Source: Sphingomonas oleivorans
GTDB taxonomy: Bacteria > Pseudomonadota > Alphaproteobacteria > Sphingomonadales > Sphingomonadaceae
NCBI RefSeq assembly: GCF_003050615.1
Contig: NZ_NWBU01000004.1
Location: 1 to 64,000, forward strand
DNA length: 64,000 bases
Reading direction: 5' to 3'
Under the pieces are notes generated by a model. It saw only the letters and a list, made by a program, of their open reading frames with translations. It did not search any database and had not been told where the DNA came from. Positions 55,094-63,246 of this stretch are shown here, in pieces. How positions within the stretch are numbered: the stretch's first letter is position 1; each line of letters opens with the position of its first letter. A program made the translations under genes and the position numbers.

Positions 55094-57099
55094 CTTCGAT
55101 GCGGGGGGATATTGTCAACCGGGTGAAGCGGTTGCCGAAGCCTTCACTGGCGGCGGAGGCGCTTCAACCCGTGTTCGAGGCGGTCAGTAATTCGCTTCAC
55201 GCAGTTGAGGACGCTTTCGGCGACCAGTATCAACAAAAGGGCAAGATCACCGTCACCATCACAAACCCCCGCTCGCCGGATGACATCGAAATCACTGTTG
55301 ATGATAATGGCGTCGGGCTTGAACCGGCCCGATTTGAGGCATTTTGCACCACCGATACGGACTATAAAATCTCGCGCGGCGGCAAGGGTGTCGGGCGGCT
55401 TCTCTGGCTTGACGCCTTCGATAGCGTCAAGGTTGTGAGCATTTACCGCGACCGAGGAACCCTGTTCCGCCGGTCCTTCACGTTCCGCTTGGAAGCGCAG
55501 GACCAGATCACAGAGGAGCAGACCGAAGCGGTGTCCGGCGCATCCAACACCGGCACGGCGATCACATTCAAGCGGCTGCGCGGAACGGCCTACCGCGACA
55601 AATTTCCGAGCCAGCCCGCCACCATCATCAAGCATTTCGGGTCACACTTTTTCGCGGATTTCATCATGGGGCGATCCCCGACCGTCATTGTCGACATAGA
55701 TGCCAACGCGACGAGCTTCCCCGAGGAAATCCAGAATCTCCGGGTCGAGGATCGTGGCGTTGCCACCATCGAGAGCCAAGAGTTCGGCACTCTGTCTCTC
55801 GCAAGTTTCGTCTGCGACAAGGCCGCAAGCGCTAATTTCGACGGCCTGCATCAGATGCACCTGGTCGCCAACGGGCGCACGGTCACGACCCGGAAGATTG
55901 ACGGATTGATCGGCATTGGCCGTTTCGGCGACAACGGCGACAATGTTTATCATGGTTGCGTCACCGGCGATTTTCTCGATGAGCGCGTCAATCAGGAACG
56001 GACACAATTCAACTTCGATGAAAGCATCGTCGTCGAGATCGTGCGCGAGTGTTCCGATCATGTGCGGGCGAACGCCATCCACGAGGAAATTACTCAATTC
56101 GACAATCAGCGCCTCGGGACGATGCAGGAGTTCATGCAGGAATATCCGTCCTTTGCCTTCGAGGAGGCGCAAGACCTGTTGGCGAAAACGCCGAAGAACG
56201 CCGTGAAGCCGGAGCAATTCGCCCAAGCTCTTATCCCTATTCGAATTCGCCGCGACAAGGAACGGAATGATACGATTCAGAAGATCGTTTCGCAGCTTAG
56301 AGGAAATGGCGACGTTTCTGCTAATTTCGCTGAATCGGTCCGCAAGGCCGCTGATGAAATTCGGGCGGAAGAGCAACGACAACTCACGGAATACGTGCTG
56401 CGGCGCAAGACCGTCCTTGACGTTATGGAAGTTTTGACTCGCCGCATCCGCGAACGCGAAGACGGCTCACAGGACTTCCATCTGGAAGAAACCCTCCACC
56501 AGTTCATCTGCCCGATGAAGCTCAGGGGCGACGATCCATCCAAGGTGGAGCGGTCGGATCACGACCTATGGATCATCGACGAACGCCTGACCTTCACCAA
56601 GTATTTCGCGTCGGACGTGCCGTTCACGCAGATCGTTGATGGCGAAACCAGCACCAAACGCCCCGACCTGCTCATATATGACCGCCTCTACGGACTTGGG
56701 GCCGAGGGCGAAGACCCGTTGAAGCGCGTGATGCTTGTGGAGTTCAAGCATCCGGGCCGGAAGGATTACGACGAGCGATATTCGCCGATGAGCCAGATCA
56801 GCGAGTATATCACTAAGCTCCAGAAGGGCGAGATTCTGGATTTTCGCGGTGGCCGCGTGCGCGTCGCGGACGATTGCATCTTCTACTGCTACGTTGTCGC
56901 CGACATCGTAGGAAAGCTGGAAATCCACACGAACGGCTGGCGCACGACATCAAACGGTCGAGGCCGTATTCAGGAATTGAGTGGCAAGTTCCGGGGCATC
57001 ATCGAAATCATCGAGTGGGCCGACTTGCTAGGAGACGCCCGCTTGCGGAATCACGCTTTCGTGTCGGCGGCCGGCCTACGATATGACAGAAATCTATAG
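55090..57099 (+). CDS. GHKL ATPase with C-terminal PD-(D/E)XK-like nuclease region
   Basis: The 669-residue protein has an N-terminal GHKL ATPase (about 1-230): N box FEAVSNSLHAVED, DDNGVGL (about 72) and GGKGVGRLLW (about 96), as in MutL/Hsp90/MORC proteins. A transducer and long helical region follow. The C-terminal part has RPDLLIYDR (about 524) and VEFKHPGR (about 551) followed by MSQISEYITKLQ. The spacing and the QxxxY-like ending fit a PD-(D/E)XK nuclease. An ATP-gated nuclease is a plausible effector. ATG 55090 overlaps the GIY-YIG stop by four bases. It ends just before the island's degraded end. Confidence 0.82.
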   Translation: MTSMRGDIVNRVKRLPKPSLAAEALQPVFEAVSNSLHAVEDAFGDQYQQKGKITVTITNPRSPDDIEITVDDNGVGLEPARFEAFCTTDTDYKISRGGKGVGRLLWLDAFDSVKVVSIYRDRGTLFRRSFTFRLEAQDQITEEQTEAVSGASNTGTAITFKRLRGTAYRDKFPSQPATIIKHFGSHFFADFIMGRSPTVIVDIDANATSFPEEIQNLRVEDRGVATIESQEFGTLSLASFVCDKAASANFDGLHQMHLVANGRTVTTRKIDGLIGIGRFGDNGDNVYHGCVTGDFLDERVNQERTQFNFDESIVVEIVRECSDHVRANAIHEEITQFDNQRLGTMQEFMQEYPSFAFEEAQDLLAKTPKNAVKPEQFAQALIPIRIRRDKERNDTIQKIVSQLRGNGDVSANFAESVRKAADEIRAEEQRQLTEYVLRRKTVLDVMEVLTRRIREREDGSQDFHLEETLHQFICPMKLRGDDPSKVERSDHDLWIIDERLTFTKYFASDVPFTQIVDGETSTKRPDLLIYDRLYGLGAEGEDPLKRVMLVEFKHPGRKDYDERYSPMSQISEYITKLQKGEILDFRGGRVRVADDCIFYCYVVADIVGKLEIHTNGWRTTSNGRGRIQELSGKFRGIIEIIEWADLLGDARLRNHAFVSAAGLRYDRNL

Positions 57100-57204
57100 C
57101 GTGCTGACGGTTGCCCGCCTAATCAGCGCGCGTCGGATGCGGCGATTAGCGCCTTCATTCACCGCATAAGATGCGGTGAATGTCTCTTGCCATGTGCGGT
57201 TATT

Positions 57205-57312
57205 AGCCGATTGCGCGACATCACGGATTTGGTGCAGCGGGGCATCCTTGTGAAAGACCCCGCTGGCGGGCGCAGCACCAGCTATTCGTTCGCGCAGGAG
57301 ATTTCGGCTTAA
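57205..57312 (+). pseudogene. Fic-family (DUF4172) C-terminal remnant
   Basis: The frame ending at TAA 57310-57312 reads SRLRDITDLVQRGILVKDPA then GGRSTSYSFAQEISA. That is the winged-helix end of Fic-type adenylyltransferases with the diagnostic RD(I/L)..LV..GIL......GGRSTSY pattern. The catalytic HxFx(D/E)GN core is absent upstream, where the coupled GHKL gene ends at 57099. It is a scrap left by an earlier insertion or deletion at the right end of the island. Confidence 0.6.
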
Positions 57313-57453
57313 GCCCCGGCCAATTGCCATGTCCGCTTTCCGGGAGCGCAAGCAAGCCATCGCCCCACCAGAGGTTGAACAGTTTTGCAGGCTATGTCAC
57401 TCTCGATCGGCGCTCATAGATTCGGTTCGAATCTTTTCTCAGTCAGAAATTCT

Positions 57454-57473
57454 GGGGGCCTTCTAGGGGGCTT
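57454..57473 (+). repeat. Right-end tandem GGGGGCCT/GGGGGCTT sites
   Basis: GGGGGCCT (57454-57461) and GGGGGCTT (57466-57473) repeat the pair found beside the integrase (36770-36790). They lie 57 bases inside the proposed attR, as arm-type integrase sites would. Confidence 0.55.
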
Positions 57474-57529
57474 CTGCAAGAAAAGCGAAAACACAAAATT
57501 CATTGAGTTCTGATGGTTAGTGCGGGCAT

Positions 57530-57550
57530 TTCGACTCCCTTCACCCTCCA
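57530..57550 (+). repeat. attR: imperfect copy of the tRNA-Gly 3' end
   Basis: TTCGACTCCCTTCACCCTCCA matches 36634-36656 with one mismatch and a two-base gap. It is the proposed right attachment site of the island. The match is imperfect, so it may be a decayed copy. Confidence 0.5.
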
Positions 57551-57904
57551 CCGCTGCCGAAGAGCGGCGCCTCGCAAAAGAGACAGCGAAGGCGCTTCCC
57601 ATGAAGTCGCCTCGCCAACCGCGAACCTAGTCGACGTTCCCGCGGGCGGCCAATGTCATCGCGCTTCGATCCGGCCCATCTGCGCCCCTAGCCTATCCAG
57701 CGCTATCCCCTAACCGGGGCATTGCCGGCGCCGACCTCAATCTGAAAATTAGTATCACTTCCCCGCAAGAGCGATCGTAGCGGAAGCAGGCAAGAAGACA
57801 TAGCCATCATGATCGAGACGGAGTTGCATGAATGCAGCCCGGCTTTGCCCAACAAGGCAAGATAGCACCGCAAGCATATTGCGGCATAAGCTGGGAGAGG
57901 TTTT

Positions 57905-59182
57905 ATGATCGGCTTTCCACGCCATTTGCTGTGGGGCTATGTCGCAATCGCCCTGTTCATGACCGGCGACGGCTTCGAGCTCGCTTTCCTATCGAAATAT
58001 CTGGTTGATCTCGGTTTCACCCGGGTCGAGGCGTCCCTGGTCTTCACGGTTTATGGATTGGTCGCGGCCCTGTCTGCCTGGGGATCGGGCGTCCTTGCCG
58101 AAGTGTTCGGCGCAACACGGATCATGCGGATCGGCGCGATCGCCTGGATCGTGCTGCATATCCTGTTCCTCTCGCTCGGGATCGGGCTCGGCAACTATCC
58201 GCTGATACTTTTCTTCTACGGGGTGCGGGCAATCGCCTATCCGCTGTTCATCTATGCCTTCGTGGTGCGGATCGCGCAGGCCGTGCCCAAGGAACGGCTG
58301 GCCTCGGCGATGGGCTGGTATTGGGCGATGTATTCGATCGGCATCGGTTGCCTCGGCACCTATTTGCCGAGCTTCACGCTTCCGCTGCTCGGCTATTTCG
58401 GAACGTTGTGGCTTTCGGTCGTCTGGGTCGCTGCCGCGGCCGTCGCGGTCTGGACGCTGCTGCCGCCCGCCACGGAGCAGGCTGGCGCGCCCATAGCGCT
58501 CGACCACCGCCTGCGCGAGCTGGCCCGCGGCGCCACCATCCTGATCGAGAACCGATCGATCCTGATCGCGGCGATCGTGCGGATCATCTGCAACCTGACG
58601 CTGTTCGGCTTCCCGGTGATCATGCCTCTCTATCTGACCTCCGACGAGATCGGCTTCACCATGTCGCAATGGCTGCGGATCTGGGGCGCGATGTTCTTCG
58701 TGACGATCTTCACCAACATCATGTGGGGCTGGATGGGCGATCGTTTCGGATGGCTGCGGCAGATGCGCTGGTTCGGCTGCATCGGCTGCGCCATCGCCAC
58801 GCTCGCCTTCTATTATCTGCCGCTCCGCTTCGGCGCCAACATGCCCGCGGCGCTGGCGATGGCGGCGCTGCTGGGCATCGCGGTATCCGCCTTCGTGCCG
58901 ATGGGCGCGATCTTCCCGGCTATGGCACCAAATCATCGTGGTGCCGCCATTTCGGCGCATAATCTGGCCGCCGGCCTTTCCAATTTCCTGGGGCCGGCGA
59001 TCGCGACCGTCGCCCTGCCATTCATCGGTTTCGTCGGCGTCGTCTGGATCTATGCCGGGCTCTATCTGCTCGGCGCCGTCCTCACCCTATTCATCCATGT
59101 CGACCAGCCCGGCATCGCGCACGCCGCGCGGCCCAAGCGGACCATCCCCTCGATCGCGCATCCCGAAGGAGCAACGCTATGA
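57905..59182 (+). CDS. MFS transporter, RbtT/DalT-like (pentitol/polyol)
   Basis: The 425-residue integral membrane protein has about 12 predicted helices and MFS loops ([31 protein letters not shown]). Features such as [20 protein letters not shown] and the segment [20 protein letters not shown] fit the RbtT/DalT/CsbX pentitol transporter group. The likely substrate is ribitol, arabinitol or xylitol, supported by the polyol dehydrogenase that follows with a four-base overlap (ATGA, 59179-59182). It is the first gene of that operon. Confidence 0.87.
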   Translation: MIGFPRHLLWGYVAIALFMTGDGFELAFLSKYLVDLGFTRVEASLVFTVYGLVAALSAWGSGVLAEVFGATRIMRIGAIAWIVLHILFLSLGIGLGNYPLILFFYGVRAIAYPLFIYAFVVRIAQAVPKERLASAMGWYWAMYSIGIGCLGTYLPSFTLPLLGYFGTLWLSVVWVAAAAVAVWTLLPPATEQAGAPIALDHRLRELARGATILIENRSILIAAIVRIICNLTLFGFPVIMPLYLTSDEIGFTMSQWLRIWGAMFFVTIFTNIMWGWMGDRFGWLRQMRWFGCIGCAIATLAFYYLPLRFGANMPAALAMAALLGIAVSAFVPMGAIFPAMAPNHRGAAISAHNLAAGLSNFLGPAIATVALPFIGFVGVVWIYAGLYLLGAVLTLFIHVDQPGIAHAARPKRTIPSIAHPEGATL

Positions 59183-60219
59183 AAGCCCTGGTTCTCGAAC
59201 GTCAGCATGAAATCGACATACGCGAAGTGGCTCCTCCGCCGCCCTGCGGCCCGGACGATGTCCGCATCCGCATCCACACCGTCGGCATCTGCGGCAGCGA
59301 CGTCCATTATTATACCCATGGCCGTATCGGGCCCTATGTCGTCGAACAGCCGATGGTGCTGGGCCATGAAGCATCCGGAATCGTGGTCGAGACGGGCGTC
59401 AATGTGACGAACCTCGCGGTAGGCGACCGGGTGTGCATGGAACCGGGAATTCCCAGTCCCCGCTCCAGGGCATCGAAGCTCGGCATCTACAATGTCGATC
59501 CCGCCGTTACCTTCTGGGCAACGCCGCCGGTTGATGGTTGCCTGGCCCGTGAGGTCGTCCATCCTGCCGCCTTCACCTATCGCCTGCCCGACAATGTCTC
59601 CTTCGCGCAGGGCGCGATGGTCGAACCGTTCGCGATCGGCATGCAGGCCGCGACCAAGGCGCGGATCAAGCCGGGCGACACGGTGGTGGTGATCGGCGCG
59701 GGCACGATCGGACTGATGACGATGCTGGCGGCGCTGGCGGGCGGCGCAGCCCGCGCGATCGTGGCCGATCTTTCCGCCGAGAAGCTGGAAATAGCGCGTC
59801 GCTATCCGGGCGTGACGACCGTCGACAGCCGGACCGAATCGCTTCGCGACAAGATAGCGGAGATCACCGGAGGCTGGGGCGCCGACGTGGTGTTCGAGGC
59901 AAGCGGCAGCGCCAAGGTGTTTGCGGACCTGATGGCCTGCGCCTGCCCGGGCGGGGCGGTGGTGCTGGTCGGCATTCCGATCGATCCGGTGCCGTTCGAC
60001 GTGGCCGCCGCCCAGGCGAAGGAATTGCGGTTCGAAACCGTCTTCCGCTACGCCAATATCTATGAGCGCGCGATCGACCTGATCGCATCGGGCAAGGTGG
60101 ATCTGAAGCCGCTCCTGTCCGCCACCTTTCCCTTCGAGCGCTCGGTCGAGGCGTTCGAGCGGGCCACAGCCGGCCGGCCCGGCGACGTCAAGCTGCAGAT
60201 TTCCTTCGTAGATCCCTGA
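59179..60219 (+). CDS. Zinc-dependent polyol (xylitol/sorbitol-type) dehydrogenase
   Basis: The 346-residue medium-chain dehydrogenase has the catalytic-zinc motif [13 protein letters not shown] (Cys about 37) and [10 protein letters not shown]. The Rossmann segment is [18 protein letters not shown]. The structural-zinc cysteines are absent: the lobe reads [20 protein letters not shown] instead. That is typical of part of the xylitol/sorbitol dehydrogenase group. It oxidises a sugar alcohol to a ketose with NAD. The gene overlaps the transporter and is followed by an AraC regulator, making a pentitol-use cassette. Confidence 0.9.
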   Translation: MKALVLERQHEIDIREVAPPPPCGPDDVRIRIHTVGICGSDVHYYTHGRIGPYVVEQPMVLGHEASGIVVETGVNVTNLAVGDRVCMEPGIPSPRSRASKLGIYNVDPAVTFWATPPVDGCLAREVVHPAAFTYRLPDNVSFAQGAMVEPFAIGMQAATKARIKPGDTVVVIGAGTIGLMTMLAALAGGAARAIVADLSAEKLEIARRYPGVTTVDSRTESLRDKIAEITGGWGADVVFEASGSAKVFADLMACACPGGAVVLVGIPIDPVPFDVAAAQAKELRFETVFRYANIYERAIDLIASGKVDLKPLLSATFPFERSVEAFERATAGRPGDVKLQISFVDP

Positions 60220-60225
60220 TATATT

Positions 60226-61203
60226 ATGGCTGCGCCGGAACCTTCCGGCGCGGCTTTCCGCTTGGGCGCGGTGGTGATCGGATCGATGACAAGCCTGCCA
60301 TCCTCCCTGTCCGGCAGAGCCGGGATTGCGGACCAGCTGACCGGCCATGCCTCCGCGCGCGAGATCATCCTGGCCGATCCGATGAGCGGCATACGCTGGC
60401 ATGAGCATGACTATCCAAGCCCGATCGCCTGCTGGAACCATCATCCCGAATATGAGGTGCATCTGATCCGGCACGGCACGGGCAAGATATTGGTGGGCGA
60501 TCATGTCGGAACCTTCTGCGCCGGCCATGTCGCGCTGATCGGCCCGAACCTGCCGCATGACTGGATCAGCGATCTTCGCCCCGGCGAAACCATAAGGGCA
60601 CGCGACGCCGTGCTGCAATTCGATGGCGATATGCTGCGTCGCGGATTCGAGTTCGTTCCGGAAATGAGCGAACTCGAGGGGCTGCTGGAGGAGGCGGCGC
60701 GCGGAATCGAATTTATGGGCGCCACCGCTTTGGCCGCCGCGCATGAGATGGAGGCGATCGGCCGTACCGGCGGCCTCGATCGGCTCCACCATCTCTTCGC
60801 CCTGTTCGCGACGCTGGCGCATGCGCCCACCTCGGACCGGCGGGTGCTGGCAAGCGCGCTCTTCTCGCCGGCGCTCGACGAGGAAAGCGCCGCGATCGTC
60901 GACCATGTGCTCAAATATATTTTCGCGAATATCGACGGCGAGGTGCGCATGGCGGAAGGCGCGCGCCTTGCGGGCATGAGCGAGCCGAGTTTCTCCCGCT
61001 TCTTCAAGCGCGTGTCGGGCCATAATTTCGTGGTGATGGTCCGCAAGCTCCGCGTCGCCCAGGCATGCCGGCTGCTGCGCCAGACAAACCTGCCGATCTC
61101 CAGCATCTGCTATGACGTCGGCTTCGGCAATCTCTCCAATTTCAACCGCCAGTTCCGCGCGGAAATGGCGATGAGCCCAAGCGAATATCGGCGCGGCGCA
61201 TAG
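60226..61203 (+). CDS. AraC-family transcriptional regulator
   Basis: The 325-residue protein has a cupin-like sensing half (HEHDYPSPIACWNHHPEYEV, GKILVGDHVGTFCAGHVALI) and two C-terminal helix-turn-helices (ARLAGMSEPSFSRFFKRVSG, LPISSICYDVGFGNLSNFNR). The cupin pattern (HhPEYEVHLI) is that of sugar-alcohol responsive AraC regulators. It starts 6 bases after the dehydrogenase stop and is probably the activator of that operon. ATG 60226 is close; an ATG at 60286 is an alternative. Confidence 0.92.
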   Translation: MAAPEPSGAAFRLGAVVIGSMTSLPSSLSGRAGIADQLTGHASAREIILADPMSGIRWHEHDYPSPIACWNHHPEYEVHLIRHGTGKILVGDHVGTFCAGHVALIGPNLPHDWISDLRPGETIRARDAVLQFDGDMLRRGFEFVPEMSELEGLLEEAARGIEFMGATALAAAHEMEAIGRTGGLDRLHHLFALFATLAHAPTSDRRVLASALFSPALDEESAAIVDHVLKYIFANIDGEVRMAEGARLAGMSEPSFSRFFKRVSGHNFVVMVRKLRVAQACRLLRQTNLPISSICYDVGFGNLSNFNRQFRAEMAMSPSEYRRGA

Positions 61204-61240
61204 GCCAGACCTGTCGGGAAATGCGCGAGCTTCATCCCTT

Positions 61241-61269
61241 CAACAAACGTTTGTTGCAAACGTTTGTTG
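61241..61269. promoter_or_regulatory. Tandem LacI-type operators upstream of amylosucrase
   Basis: CAACAAACGTTTGTTG (61241-61256) is a perfect 16-bp palindrome, and a second CAAACGTTTG core follows at 61257-61266, 13 bases from the first. Both have the central CG typical of LacI-family sites. They sit 50 bases before the amylosucrase start. Confidence 0.7.
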
Positions 61270-61318
61270 TTGATGCCATGCTCCTTCCAGTTCGCGACAA
61301 GACGAGCCGGGGAGAGAG

Positions 61319-63148
61319 ATGCGCCTATCGCCTGTACCGCAAAGCCCGCTTGCATCGGCGGCCTTCGACATGCGGCTGGCCCGCCATGGCGCCCGGCTCG
61401 ACCGGCAATTGCAGGCGCTCTATGGCGCCACGCCCGATGCCGCCGAGCTTCCGGCGCGCGTGCGGACGCTGCTGCGCGCCCGCTTCGAAGAGCGTCCGGA
61501 AGAGCTGCTCGCGCTCGATGCCGCGCGCGAGGCCCGGCCCGACTGGTTCGTCGATCCAGCGATGCTGGGCTATTCCACCTATGTCGATCGGTTCGGCAGC
61601 ACGGTCGCGGGTGTGGAAAGCCGCGTCGACTATCTGGAAAATCTGGGCGTCCGCTATCTGCATCTCCTCGCCCTGCTGAAGGCGCGCGAAGGGGATAGCG
61701 ATGGCGGCTTCGCGGTCGCGGACTATCTGGCGGTGGAGCCAGCGCTCGGCAGCATGGCGGATCTGGAGCGGCTGACCGCGCGCCTGCGCCGCGCGCGGAT
61801 CAGCCTGTGCGTCGATTTCGCGCTCAACCACACCGCCGACGACCATCATTGGGCGAAGGCCGCCAAGGCGGGCGATCCTCATTATCGCGACTTCTACATC
61901 GTCCTCGACGACGAGGCCGAGGTGGCCGCGCGCGAAGCCAGGCTGGGGCAGATCTTCCCCAAGACGGCGCCCGGCAATTTCACCTATATTCCCGAATTGA
62001 AGGGCTGGGCCTGGACGACCTTCTACCCCTTCCAATGGGATTTGAACTGGGCCAATCCCGAGCTGTTCCTGGCGATGCTCGACGCGCTGCTGACGCTCGC
62101 CAATCGCGGGATCGAGGCGTTCCGGCTCGATTCCATCGCCTTCCTCTGGAAAGAGGCGGGCACCGACTGCCGCAACCTGCCGCTCGCCCATGTCGTGGTC
62201 CGCGCGCTGCGCGCGGCGCTCGATATCGTGGCACCGGGCGTGCTGCTGAAGGCCGAGGCGATCGTGCCGACCCGCCATGTCCTGCCCTATTTCGGGGGCG
62301 AGGAAGGCGGCGAGCCCGTGCCCGAATGCCATTTGGTCTATAATAATTCGCTGATGGTTTCCGGATGGGCAGCGCTGGCCGAGGGCGATGCGCGACTGCC
62401 GCTCGCAATCCAGCAGGAAAGCGCGAAGCTGCCGCCGAACGCCAATTGGCTGAGCTATTCGCGCTGCCATGACGATATCGGCTGGGGCGCGCTGCTGGGC
62501 GATCTGGCGGCGATCGATCCGGCCCCGGAAGCGCGGCTGAAGGCGGTGGCGGCGATGCTCGAGGGCCGTTCCGGCGGCTGGGGACGCGGCGAGGCTTTCC
62601 AGACCGATGGCGACGGGCTGCACGGCACCAACGGCACCATGGCCTCGCTCGCGGGGCTGGAGGCGGCGGGCGAGGATCCCGCCTTGCGCGAGCGCGCCTT
62701 TGCGCGGATCCGCCTGCTGAACGCACTGGCCATCGCGAGCGGCGGACTCGCGACCCTCTATATGGGCGACGAGACGGGCGTGCTCAACGACCGCACCTAT
62801 CTCGCCGATCCCGAAAAGGCGCATGAGGGGCGCTGGCTCCATCGCCCCGTCATGGACTGGAGTGCAACCACGACCCCGGACGCCGCACGCATCGGCGGCG
62901 ATATCGCGGCGCTGCTCGCAGCCCGGATCGCATCCGGCGGTGCAGGCAATGTTCGCGCGCTCGACAGCCGGAACCCGGCCGTCCTTGCGCTCGCCTGCGG
63001 GATGGATATCGTCCTCCTCAACTTTTCCCCGGACACGACGACGGTGGACATTGGGCTCACATCCTGGCGCGACAGGCTCGGCAAGGGCGCGGGCACAGGC
63101 ATGATCGACATAGGGGGGCTCGACGTCATCTGGGCAGCCCGCGAATAA
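61319..63148 (+). CDS. Amylosucrase-like GH13 enzyme
   Basis: The 609-residue enzyme belongs to GH13 subfamily 4. The catalytic nucleophile Asp is in AFRLDSIAFLWKEAGTDC and the acid/base Glu in LLKAEAIVP. The third acid is in SRCHDDIGWG. STYVDRFGST and DFALNHTADDHHW are further family landmarks. It transfers glucose from sucrose to make alpha-glucan or isomers, or hydrolyses sucrose. No signal peptide is seen, so it is probably cytoplasmic. ATG 61319 has a GGAGAGAG site. It is controlled by tandem LacI-type operators and followed by a symporter that may import sucrose. Confidence 0.92.
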   Translation: MRLSPVPQSPLASAAFDMRLARHGARLDRQLQALYGATPDAAELPARVRTLLRARFEERPEELLALDAAREARPDWFVDPAMLGYSTYVDRFGSTVAGVESRVDYLENLGVRYLHLLALLKAREGDSDGGFAVADYLAVEPALGSMADLERLTARLRRARISLCVDFALNHTADDHHWAKAAKAGDPHYRDFYIVLDDEAEVAAREARLGQIFPKTAPGNFTYIPELKGWAWTTFYPFQWDLNWANPELFLAMLDALLTLANRGIEAFRLDSIAFLWKEAGTDCRNLPLAHVVVRALRAALDIVAPGVLLKAEAIVPTRHVLPYFGGEEGGEPVPECHLVYNNSLMVSGWAALAEGDARLPLAIQQESAKLPPNANWLSYSRCHDDIGWGALLGDLAAIDPAPEARLKAVAAMLEGRSGGWGRGEAFQTDGDGLHGTNGTMASLAGLEAAGEDPALRERAFARIRLLNALAIASGGLATLYMGDETGVLNDRTYLADPEKAHEGRWLHRPVMDWSATTTPDAARIGGDIAALLAARIASGGAGNVRALDSRNPAVLALACGMDIVLLNFSPDTTTVDIGLTSWRDRLGKGAGTGMIDIGGLDVIWAARE

Positions 63149-63246
63149 TGATTGCATTGGCCGGACGGGCGCCGGCCACCTCGCGCCCGCGTGGCGCGCA
63201 CAAATAAGAATCACGCGCCGAAACGGCGTCGAAGGGAGAAGACAGG

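Larger units (their letters stand above)
36657..57550 (+). mobile_element. Integrative mobilizable element at tRNA-Gly (about 20.9 kb)
   Basis: The element starts at the 3' end of tRNA-Gly with a tyrosine recombinase. It carries an excisionase-like protein, a TraD-like coupling protein and a MobF relaxase, and ends near an imperfect repeat of the tRNA end. Both flanks have tandem GGGGGCCT-type sites. No VirB/Trb mating-pair genes are present, so it should need a helper conjugative element. Cargo: HEPN fusion protein, GNAT acetyltransferase, HigBA, and the methyltransferase/helicase/GIY-YIG/GHKL operon. The right boundary is inferred from the repeat and is less sure than the left. Confidence 0.75.
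57313..57904. other. Right end of the island and promoter region of the pentitol operon
   Basis: About 590 bases with no gene I can support. It holds the tandem GGGGGCCT-type sites and attR-like repeat (given separately). The remaining 350 bases lead up to the MFS gene at 57905, whose ribosome-binding site GGGAGAGG is visible (about 57893-57900). Confidence 0.5.

Noticed and set aside
36657-57550. The island as a self-transmissible ICE
   Set aside because: A relaxase and coupling protein are present, but no VirB/Trb-type mating-pair genes occur between the attachment sites.
59062-61023. A 653-residue minus-strand open frame across the pentitol genes
   Set aside because: It lies opposite the polyol dehydrogenase and most of the AraC gene, both of which are clear family members. 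The frame shows no domain.
61325-63214. A 629-residue minus-strand open frame opposite amylosucrase
   Set aside because: It is the antisense shadow of a high-GC gene. The plus strand has all catalytic motifs and a good ribosome-binding site; the minus frame has none and is rich in residues typical of such shadows.
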